Below, in pieces: positions 57,129 to 64,000 of a stretch of DNA of 64,000 nt. The position numbers and the translations under genes were made by a program. Under the pieces are notes generated by a model. The model saw only the letters and a program-made list of their open reading frames with translations. It was not told where the DNA came from and searched no databases. Source of the stretch: JAGOJE01 sp964553715 (GTDB taxonomy: Bacteria; Pseudomonadota; Alphaproteobacteria; Rickettsiales; Rickettsiaceae); contig CAZKKY010000001.1 of the NCBI GenBank assembly GCA_964553715.1, positions 68,745 to 132,744 of the forward strand. The letters run 5' to 3'. Positions within the stretch are counted from its first letter, which is position 1. Every line of letters begins with the position of its first letter.

Positions 57129-57734
57129 ATGACCAAAAAACTTCCTACAATGCCAAAAGCAACAGCGGTTTGGTTAATAGAAAATACTATATTGACTTTC
57201 AAACAAATTGCGGATTTTTGCGGGATGCATGAGCTTGAAGTGAAGGGTATAGCAGATGGAGAGGTTTCTCAAGGAATAATAGGTATTGATCCTATTGTAT
57301 CAGGCCAACTAACAAAAGAGGAACTAGATAGAGCCATAAAGGATCCTAAAGTCCAAATGCAGATTTCTTCTAGCGTGATGGATTCTTTTACAAAAAATAC
57401 TAAGCAAAAAGGTGCAAAATATACTCCTGTAGCACGCAGGCAAGACAAGCCCGATGCTATATATTGGCTACTTAAAAATTGCCCTAATATACAAGACGCA
57501 CAGATTAGTAAGTTAATAGGAACTACAAAATCTACTATCGAAGCAATAAAAGATCGTAGCCATTGGAACATGAAAAATATCAGACCTAGAGATCCTGTAC
57601 TTTTAGGGATTTGTAGTCAATCAGATTTAGATAAGTTACTTACTCAAGTAGGTGTGACAATCCAAAATAATATGTCTAATGACGATAATAACCATGAAAA
57701 TGATTTTTATTCGCTTGATAATAGTAAATATTGA
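57129..57734 (+). CDS. trcR: Cell-cycle transcriptional regulator TrcR (DUF1013 family)
   Basis: A 201-residue DUF1013 protein. The family (TrcR) is restricted to alphaproteobacteria, where it is linked to RNA polymerase and cell-cycle transcription. Recognisable are MPKATAVWLIENTILTFKQI with IADFCGMHELEVKGIADG (two helix-turn-helix-like units), GAKYTPVARRQDKPDAIYWL, and KLIGTTKSTIEAIKDRSHWN with the tail NIRPRDPVLLGICSQ. It precedes the DUF3576 gene by 29 bases. Good length, no truncation. Confidence 0.92.
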   Translation: MTKKLPTMPKATAVWLIENTILTFKQIADFCGMHELEVKGIADGEVSQGIIGIDPIVSGQLTKEELDRAIKDPKVQMQISSSVMDSFTKNTKQKGAKYTPVARRQDKPDAIYWLLKNCPNIQDAQISKLIGTTKSTIEAIKDRSHWNMKNIRPRDPVLLGICSQSDLDKLLTQVGVTIQNNMSNDDNNHENDFYSLDNSKY

Positions 57735-57763
57735 ATAGTAATGGATAAATAAGGTAAAAAATT

Positions 57764-58273
57764 GTGATAAAAAATATATTAACTTTAATATTTATTATAT
57801 TGATCCTGCCATTTAGCTCTTTTGCTGAGGATGATGGATACCCTAAAAGCAGGGAAGAAAGAAAGGCTGATGAAATGGGCTCTATGATTGGTGGGGAAGG
57901 AATTGTTTTTCGTCCAGGAAAAATTCGTAATGAAGAAACAAAGACCCCTGAAAGTAAAATAAACAAATTTTTATGGCAGGCTTCTACAGAAATCTTAAGT
58001 AATATAGCCCCTCTAATTGTGAAAGATGAAAATAGAGGAATAATTTCTACAGATTGGTTCAGCAATATAGATCACCCCAATAGCAGCAGTAAGATCAATG
58101 TTGTAATAATGGATAATATCATTTCTCCAGAATCTATTGATGTAAATATCCAACATAAAACTCTTAAAAACGGCAGATGGTTAGAAGAAAATCTAGAAAG
58201 GGCTATGAAAATGGATATCGAAGCTAAAATTCTGCGTCGCGCTAAAGATATATATATCAATCACTCAAAATAA
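57764..58273 (+). CDS. DUF3576 family exported protein
   Basis: A 169-residue protein with a signal peptide (hydrophobic [13 protein letters not shown], cleavage near SSFAE) and a start at GTG 57764. It has the DUF3576-like pattern: an R-x-x-R-K-x-D-E-x-G segment ([16 protein letters not shown]), [13 protein letters not shown] and [10 protein letters not shown]. In alphaproteobacteria this family usually sits directly before leuS, as here (10-base gap). Function unknown, probably envelope-related. Downstream genes are leuS and alaS. Confidence 0.8.
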   Translation: MIKNILTLIFIILILPFSSFAEDDGYPKSREERKADEMGSMIGGEGIVFRPGKIRNEETKTPESKINKFLWQASTEILSNIAPLIVKDENRGIISTDWFSNIDHPNSSSKINVVIMDNIISPESIDVNIQHKTLKNGRWLEENLERAMKMDIEAKILRRAKDIYINHSK

Positions 58274-58283
58274 AATCTTAAAA

Positions 58284-60791
58284 ATGAATATTAGAGATAT
58301 CGAAAAAAAATGGCAGGATATCTGGGTAGAAAGAAGTTGCTTTAAGGCAAGCAACAAAACAGACAAACCAAAATATTATGTCCTTGAAATGCTACCCTAC
58401 CCTTCAGGAAAAATTCACGTTGGTCATCTAAGGAATTATGCGATTGGAGATGTGCTTAGCCGTTTTCTTAAAGCGAAAGGATATAATATATTACATCCTA
58501 TGGGGTGGGACGCTTTCGGTCTACCTGCTGAGAATGCCGCTATCGCTAACAATTCACATCCCGCTAAATGGACATATAGCAATATTGAATCTATGAAGCA
58601 GCAATTACAATCTCTTGGCCTATCTTACGACTGGGATAAAGAGGTTGCAACTTGCTCTCCATCTTACTACAAACATGAACAAAAATTCTTTTTAGAATTG
58701 TACGAGAAAGGAATTGCTTACCAAAAAGAATCAATTGTTGCATGGGACCCTGTAGACCAAACTGTGCTTGCCAATGAGCAAGTAATAGATGGCAGAGGTT
58801 GGCGTTCTGGTGCATTAGTAGAGAGAAAAAGCTTGAAGCAATGGTTTTTAAGAATCACTAATTATGCCGAAGAGCTATTAAATGAGATAGAAAATCTGGA
58901 AGGATGGCCTGAGAGCGTACGCTCTATGCAAAGAAAATGGATCGGAAAATCTAGCGGAGCATATGTAGATTTTAAGATAAAAGACCACGATAAAACTGTG
59001 AGTATTTTTACAACATGCCCAGAGACATTATTTGGCGCTAGTTTTGTAGCTGTAAGCTATAATCATCCTATTTTAGAGTTAGTAGAAAAAACTCCAGAAG
59101 TTCAGTCTTTTATAGATAGATGCTCTCATATGAGCGTTGCTTCTGCTGATATAGAAAAAGCTGAAAAAGATGGCGTATATACAGGCCTAAAAGTGCTTCA
59201 TCCTTTTAATAATAGCATTGAGATTCCATTATTAATAGCCAATTTTGTTTTAATGGATTATGGCACTGGAGCAGTTTTTGGATGCCCTGCGCATGACGAG
59301 CGAGATCATGATCTTGCACTAAAAATGAATCTTCCAATAAAACAAGTGATCGATACCAAAGAAAAGATAGAAGATATTGCAAAAGCTGCTTATACAGGCG
59401 ATGGCATGATGATTAATTCTGAATTTCTAAACGGCTCTACGAGAACAGATGCAAAAGAACTAGCTATCAAAAAGATTGAATCTCTTAGCATAGGAAGTAG
59501 CGCGACTAATTACCGTATGAGGGACTGGGGTGTTTCACGTCAGCGTTTTTGGGGATGTCCTATTCCTGTTGTTTATTGCGAAAGTTGTGGAGTTGTTCCT
59601 GTTCCAGACAGTCATTTACCTGTTGAATTACCAGAAGATGTAAATTTTTCCGGTCATGGAAATCCTCTAGATAATCATCCTAGTTGGAAACATGTAAAAT
59701 GCTATAAATGCGGCATGGATGCTGAAAGAGAAACCGATACTTTCGACACTTTTTTTGAATCATCATGGTATTTTTCTAGATATTGCAATCCAAATGCAGA
59801 AAATATGACAGATAGAGAGGCTGTGGATTATTGGCTTCCGGTAGATCAATATATAGGCGGGGTTGAACATGCTGTAATGCATCTGCTATATGCAAGATTT
59901 TTTACTAAAGTGATGAATGAATTTGGTCATGTAAAAATAAGAGAACCATTTACAAATCTTCTTACCCAAGGAATGGTTTTACATGCAACTTTTAAGGATA
60001 AGAATGGCAAATGGCTATATCCTAAAGAAGCAGCTGAGATGAAAAAAAATGGCCTAGAGGTTATAGAAGGCAAAATTGAAAAAATGAGCAAGTCTAAAAA
60101 CAATGTAATTGATCTTGAGTTTATTCTTGATAATTTTGGGGCTGATACTGCGCGTATGTTTGTCTTATCAGATAGCCCTCCTGAAAAAGATTTAGAATGG
60201 TCTGATGCCGGAATAGATGGTTGCTATAAATTTATCAATAAATTATTTTCTACTTCAAATATTCTAACAAATAGCGCTTTATATAATGAAGCAAATTTTG
60301 CTAGCCACCCTCTTCTAAAGCAGACTCATGAAACTATAAAATATGTAAGTGAAGATATTGCAAAATTTAGGCTTAACAAAGCAATAGCACGCATTCGTGA
60401 GCTTTTTAATGAGATATCTAGTAATTTAGAAAATGATGATCTAAAGCCACTTTTATCTTTTGCTTTTGATATAACAATTCGCTTACTTAATCCTTTTATT
60501 CCTCATATTACAGAAGAAATTTGGAGTAAAATGCATAAAGATGATGAAATATTAGCTAGCAAACCATTTCCTATACATGATGAAAAATTTTTGTTATCAT
60601 CATCTGTTATCATGGCTGTGCAAGTTAACGGAAAATTACGTGCAACTCAGGAATACAATATAGATGCAAGTGAAGATGAAATGAAAAATATAGCTCTTAG
60701 CATCAGTGCTGTTAAAAAACATATAGAAAATAAAAAAATTAATAAAATCATCATTGTTCCTGGCAAAATAATCAACATAGTAGTTAGTTAA
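58284..60791 (+). CDS. leuS: Leucyl-tRNA synthetase
   Basis: Class I synthetase of 835 residues, full length. The HIGH motif is HVGH (45-48) in [19 protein letters not shown], the KMSKS motif is intact in [16 protein letters not shown], and the editing domain has [13 protein letters not shown]. Zinc-like Cys pairs lie in [14 protein letters not shown] and [10 protein letters not shown]. Its neighbours are the DUF3576 gene upstream and alaS six bases downstream, so leuS-alaS are cotranscribed. Confidence 0.97.
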   Translation: MNIRDIEKKWQDIWVERSCFKASNKTDKPKYYVLEMLPYPSGKIHVGHLRNYAIGDVLSRFLKAKGYNILHPMGWDAFGLPAENAAIANNSHPAKWTYSNIESMKQQLQSLGLSYDWDKEVATCSPSYYKHEQKFFLELYEKGIAYQKESIVAWDPVDQTVLANEQVIDGRGWRSGALVERKSLKQWFLRITNYAEELLNEIENLEGWPESVRSMQRKWIGKSSGAYVDFKIKDHDKTVSIFTTCPETLFGASFVAVSYNHPILELVEKTPEVQSFIDRCSHMSVASADIEKAEKDGVYTGLKVLHPFNNSIEIPLLIANFVLMDYGTGAVFGCPAHDERDHDLALKMNLPIKQVIDTKEKIEDIAKAAYTGDGMMINSEFLNGSTRTDAKELAIKKIESLSIGSSATNYRMRDWGVSRQRFWGCPIPVVYCESCGVVPVPDSHLPVELPEDVNFSGHGNPLDNHPSWKHVKCYKCGMDAERETDTFDTFFESSWYFSRYCNPNAENMTDREAVDYWLPVDQYIGGVEHAVMHLLYARFFTKVMNEFGHVKIREPFTNLLTQGMVLHATFKDKNGKWLYPKEAAEMKKNGLEVIEGKIEKMSKSKNNVIDLEFILDNFGADTARMFVLSDSPPEKDLEWSDAGIDGCYKFINKLFSTSNILTNSALYNEANFASHPLLKQTHETIKYVSEDIAKFRLNKAIARIRELFNEISSNLENDDLKPLLSFAFDITIRLLNPFIPHITEEIWSKMHKDDEILASKPFPIHDEKFLLSSSVIMAVQVNGKLRATQEYNIDASEDEMKNIALSISAVKKHIENKKINKIIIVPGKIINIVVS

Positions 60792-60797
60792 AATTAA

Positions 60798-63479
60798 ATG
60801 CAGAATACAACAAATCAGATTAGAGAGAAGTTTTTAAGTTATTTTACTAGTAATGAGCATAAGCATGTGCATTCTAGTTCTTTAATTCCTCATAACGACC
60901 CTACTTTAATGTTTGTTAATTCTGGTATGGTACAATTTAAAAATGTTTTTACCGGTCTTGAAACAAGGGATTATGTGCGGGCTACGACAAGCCAAAAATC
61001 TGTAAGAGCTGGTGGCAAACATAATGATCTTGATAACGTTGGATATACGGCAAGACACCATACTTTTTTTGAGATGCTTGGAAATTTTTCATTCGGAGAT
61101 TATTTTAAAGAAGATGCTATATATTATGCATGGAATTTGATCACAAAAGAGTTTGGGTTAGATAAAAATAGATTATATGCAACTGTGTATCATACTGATG
61201 AGGATGCTGCAAATTATTGGAAAAAAATAGCCGGATTTGGTGAAGATAGAATAATAAAAATCAATACCAATGATAATTTTTGGTCTATGGGTGATACTGG
61301 ACCTTGCGGACCATGTTCTGAAATTTTTTATGATCACGGAGATCATATTTTCGGCGGTCTTCCTGGAACACCTGATCAAGACGGTGATAGATATATCGAA
61401 ATCTGGAATATGGTTTTCATGGAGTTTGAGCAAGTAGGAAATGGTAAATTGATCGAACTTCCTAAAAAATCTATAGATACTGGAATGGGTCTTGAAAGGA
61501 TAACTGCTGTTTTGCAAAATGTTCATGATAATTACGATATTGACTTATTTAAATCTATCATTGAAACATCTGAAGATTTTACAGGAACTAAAGCTGAATC
61601 GGATGCTAAATTCTCTCATCGTATTATAGCAGACCACCTACGTGCATCTGCATTTTTAATTGCTGATGGAGTCATGCCTTCAAATGATGGTAGAGGGTAT
61701 GTTTTAAGAAGAATCATGAGAAGAGCTATGCGTCATGCTCATCAACTTGGTGCTAAAGACCCATTATTATGCAAGCTAGTGCCAAAACTTGTAGACCTTA
61801 TGGGAGTGGCTTATCCAGAACTAAAAAGAGCAGAATTATTTGTTACAGATATTCTAAGACAAGAAGAAGAAAGATTCAAACTAACTTTAGATAGAGGCTT
61901 AAAGCTACTTAATGATGAGGTAAGCTCTATAAATCCTGGTGGAGTTTTGTCCGGAGAGTTAGCATTCAAGCTCTATGACACATACGGCTTTCCCTTAGAT
62001 TTAACAGAAGATATATTAAAAAGTAAAAATATTACGGTTGATCAATCGTCTTTTAAAGAAAAAATGGATGAGCAAAAAATACGAGCTAGAAATTCATGGG
62101 CAGGGTCTGGTGAATCTTCATCTGACAAAATATGGTTTGATATAAAAAGCAAATTTGGTCCCACAGAATTTTTAGGCTATAATATGACAAAAGCCGAAGG
62201 ACAAATTATTGAAATAATACATCAAGAAAACGAAAATGTTATTATTATAACTAATCAGACTCCTTTCTACGGAGAATCTGGTGGTCAGATGGGTGATATT
62301 GGAACCATCACAGGGCAGAATTTTGTTGCCAAAGTATTAGATACCAAAAAATATCTCTCTATTCACGCACATATCTGCAAAATAGAAAAAGGCGAATCAA
62401 AGATAAATGACATAGTCTTGCTAGAAATAGATGAACAACATAGAAAATCACTCAAAGCACATCACTCAGCTACGCATATTCTACATGCTATATTACGTGA
62501 AGTTCTAGGAAATCACGTAACTCAGAAAGGATCATTAGTATCGAGCGATAGATTAAGATTTGATATAAGCCATCCAAAGGCTTTATCCAAAGAAGAAATC
62601 AAATTAATAGAAGATAAAGTAAATGAAGCAATAGTAAATAATTACACTGTACACACTGTTCTTATGTCTTCTGAGGATGCAATAAATAGTGGTGCTATGG
62701 CATTATTTGGCGAAAAATATGAATCTGAAGTACGTGTTGTTTCTATTGGAGAGGAAAAAAACCTTGTTGATCCTAATGGATCTTTATCAGTAGAACTTTG
62801 CGGCGGTACGCATGTTAATAGAACAGGTGATATTGGATATTTTTCTATTATATCCGAGTCTGCTATTGCATCTGGTGTACGTAGGATTGAAGCAGTGTGC
62901 GGAAAAGCCGCTGCTATGCTTGCTAGAGAGAATGATGATATTTTGAAAAATATCAGTGATATTCTCAAATCTACAAAAAATGAGCTCATCAGCAAGACAG
63001 AGGCTCTATTATCAAGTAAAAAAGCTTTAGAAAAAGAGGTGATGAGTTTAAAGATAGATCAAATCACTTTTTCAGAATCTTATATCAAAAACAATGCTTT
63101 AAAAGCAGGAAATTATTATATAATCTGCAAAATTTTAGATGATTTTGATACAAAGGCAATGAGAATAGCTGCTGAAGATATGTCTAAAAACCATGATAAT
63201 TTATTTGTAATATTCATCAGCAAAAATAAGTTTAAGTCTGATGATAGTAAAAAACAGGCAGAAGAAACTGGCACAAAACTATCTATCATAGTTTCTGCTA
63301 GCAAAGAAGCTTCGCAAAAGCTTAGTGCTTCTGATATTGCTTCTGATATTGCGGCTCTTCTTGGAGGAACTGGCGGAGGCGGGAGTAAAATTCTAGCACA
63401 ATCTGGCGCTAATTTTGATGCAACCAAATTACAAAATATTGAAAGCAAAATCGCCGAAATAATATCATCTAAGATATAA
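60798..63479 (+). CDS. alaS: Alanyl-tRNA synthetase
   Basis: Class II synthetase of 893 residues with the full plan. The catalytic core has RATTSQKSVRAGGKHNDLDN, GRGYVLRRIMRRAMRH and NDGRG. The editing domain has the HSATHILHAIL zinc-ligand pair and CGGTHVNRTGDIG. The C-terminal DHHA1 domain ends with GGTGGGGSKILAQSG. No motif is missing. It follows leuS by six bases. Confidence 0.97.
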   Translation: MQNTTNQIREKFLSYFTSNEHKHVHSSSLIPHNDPTLMFVNSGMVQFKNVFTGLETRDYVRATTSQKSVRAGGKHNDLDNVGYTARHHTFFEMLGNFSFGDYFKEDAIYYAWNLITKEFGLDKNRLYATVYHTDEDAANYWKKIAGFGEDRIIKINTNDNFWSMGDTGPCGPCSEIFYDHGDHIFGGLPGTPDQDGDRYIEIWNMVFMEFEQVGNGKLIELPKKSIDTGMGLERITAVLQNVHDNYDIDLFKSIIETSEDFTGTKAESDAKFSHRIIADHLRASAFLIADGVMPSNDGRGYVLRRIMRRAMRHAHQLGAKDPLLCKLVPKLVDLMGVAYPELKRAELFVTDILRQEEERFKLTLDRGLKLLNDEVSSINPGGVLSGELAFKLYDTYGFPLDLTEDILKSKNITVDQSSFKEKMDEQKIRARNSWAGSGESSSDKIWFDIKSKFGPTEFLGYNMTKAEGQIIEIIHQENENVIIITNQTPFYGESGGQMGDIGTITGQNFVAKVLDTKKYLSIHAHICKIEKGESKINDIVLLEIDEQHRKSLKAHHSATHILHAILREVLGNHVTQKGSLVSSDRLRFDISHPKALSKEEIKLIEDKVNEAIVNNYTVHTVLMSSEDAINSGAMALFGEKYESEVRVVSIGEEKNLVDPNGSLSVELCGGTHVNRTGDIGYFSIISESAIASGVRRIEAVCGKAAAMLARENDDILKNISDILKSTKNELISKTEALLSSKKALEKEVMSLKIDQITFSESYIKNNALKAGNYYIICKILDDFDTKAMRIAAEDMSKNHDNLFVIFISKNKFKSDDSKKQAEETGTKLSIIVSASKEASQKLSASDIASDIAALLGGTGGGGSKILAQSGANFDATKLQNIESKIAEIISSKI

Positions 63480-63507
63480 ATAGATTTATAGTGCTTCTAT
63501 GCATTAA

Positions 63508-63963
63508 TCAAATATCTGAGGTATTAACTTGTGATACACTAGAAGTACTATCGCCTACCAGATTCACTTCGTCTTGATATAATTCTTCATATCTTCCGTA
63601 TGTGCTACAACCTTGGAAAAATATTTCACCTAATGTATCATAACCTGTATATTTTTTATAAATAATGTTTACATTATCATCAAAATAAACGTCTTTATAA
63701 AAATAAATGAAGCTACCTGGATATATTATGATATCATTAGTAATATGAATATCTTGATAAAAAAATATCTCTCTAATATTTGCAGAATCATCATTATTTA
63801 CAAAATCAGATTCTATAAATTCTAAAGTATTTGTATATACCGTAGAATTGAAAACTACTTTTTTTGCTTGATATATAAGAATTTTATCCAGATATATAGA
63901 ATTCGATATTATGGTATGGATTCCTTTTATAATTATAGATCCAAATCTAGGGTGTGTCGTCAC
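63508..63963 (-). CDS. Hypothetical beta-strand-rich protein, orphan
   Basis: A 151-residue protein from a GTG start (63963) with GAAAGG upstream. No recognised family, no signal peptide and no membrane helix. The sequence is a series of short hydrophobic strands separated by polar turns, with Ile/Tyr/Phe-rich steps (IREIFFYQDIHITNDIIIY, SFIYFYKDVYFDDNVNIIY), which suggests a small beta-helix or beta-roll. The C-terminus is acidic and polar. It converges on alaS with a 28-base gap. Its 5' side runs to the window edge, so the promoter is not visible. Confidence 0.55.
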   Translation of the reverse strand: MTTHPRFGSIIIKGIHTIISNSIYLDKILIYQAKKVVFNSTVYTNTLEFIESDFVNNDDSANIREIFFYQDIHITNDIIIYPGSFIYFYKDVYFDDNVNIIYKKYTGYDTLGEIFFQGCSTYGRYEELYQDEVNLVGDSTSSVSQVNTSDI

Positions 63964-64000
63964 GAGATTTGCCTTTCATAGTTAATTGCATTGTGCTATT

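Noticed and set aside
61173..61526. 117-codon minus-strand frame
   Set aside because: Antisense shadow of alaS; no ribosome binding site and no family features.

Overview
The window reads as chromosomal sequence of an AT-rich alphaproteobacterium with a reduced, host-associated style of genome. The alphaproteobacterial assignment rests on lineage-restricted families: TrcR (DUF1013) next to a DUF3576 protein and leuS, a DUF2125 protein, a Tat-type Rieske protein in petABC, membrane-anchored cytochrome c (CycM type) and an AddA-type helicase. Strong AT bias, many 100-450 bp gaps, scattered AT-rich orphan genes, a patatin-like phospholipase, an isoleucyl-tRNA synthetase of the long eukaryote-like type and orphan transporter subunits suggest a Rickettsiales/Holosporales-like intracellular bacterium. 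Genus cannot be fixed from the sequence alone. TGA is used as stop.

Layout. 1-6.3 kb (minus): secD (cut by the window edge), yajC, skp/ompH, bamA, then a DEAD-box helicase. This is the envelope protein export and outer-membrane assembly block, without the lipid A genes that usually sit beside bamA-skp. 6.7-12.5 kb: MATE exporter, cytochrome c, xthA, an orphan ABC-2 permease, typA. 12.7-17.1 kb: tRNA-Pro, grxC, dapB, a flavin-reductase-domain protein, an amino-acid-type binding lipoprotein, and rpsB-tsf behind a strong sigma-70-like promoter. 17.4-25.6 kb: addA without addB, two lipoproteins, hemC, nitroreductase, DUF2125 protein, Nfu protein, tRNA-Leu(UAA). 25.7-28.9 kb: petABC (cytochrome bc1) and a cytochrome b561.

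29-40.3 kb: D,D-carboxypeptidase, a split VOC/glyoxalase-like locus, dnaE, rluC-type pseudouridine synthase, a large unknown repeat/coiled-coil protein, recJ-glpX. 40.4-47.2 kb: tRNA-Leu(GAG), mgtE plus a patatin-like lipoprotein, an orphan gene, an anchored DsbA-like protein, thrS and infC (with an AUU start). 47.4-64 kb: orphan helical protein, ileS, GST-like gene, lnt, truA-prmC, tRNA-Phe, rpmG-rpsP, tRNA-Thr, trcR, DUF3576 gene, leuS-alaS and a terminal orphan beta-rich protein.

Most of the window is housekeeping: translation (four aminoacyl-tRNA synthetases, S2, S16, L33, EF-Ts, IF3, five tRNAs), respiration, envelope biogenesis and DNA repair. No CRISPR array, insertion sequence, prophage or rRNA was seen. 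The most novel material is the orphan genes, above all the 638-residue protein at 35421-37337, which carries four diverged copies of a W-x-x-W-K type motif, and the two VOC-like reading frames joined through an A8 tract at 30454-30461.
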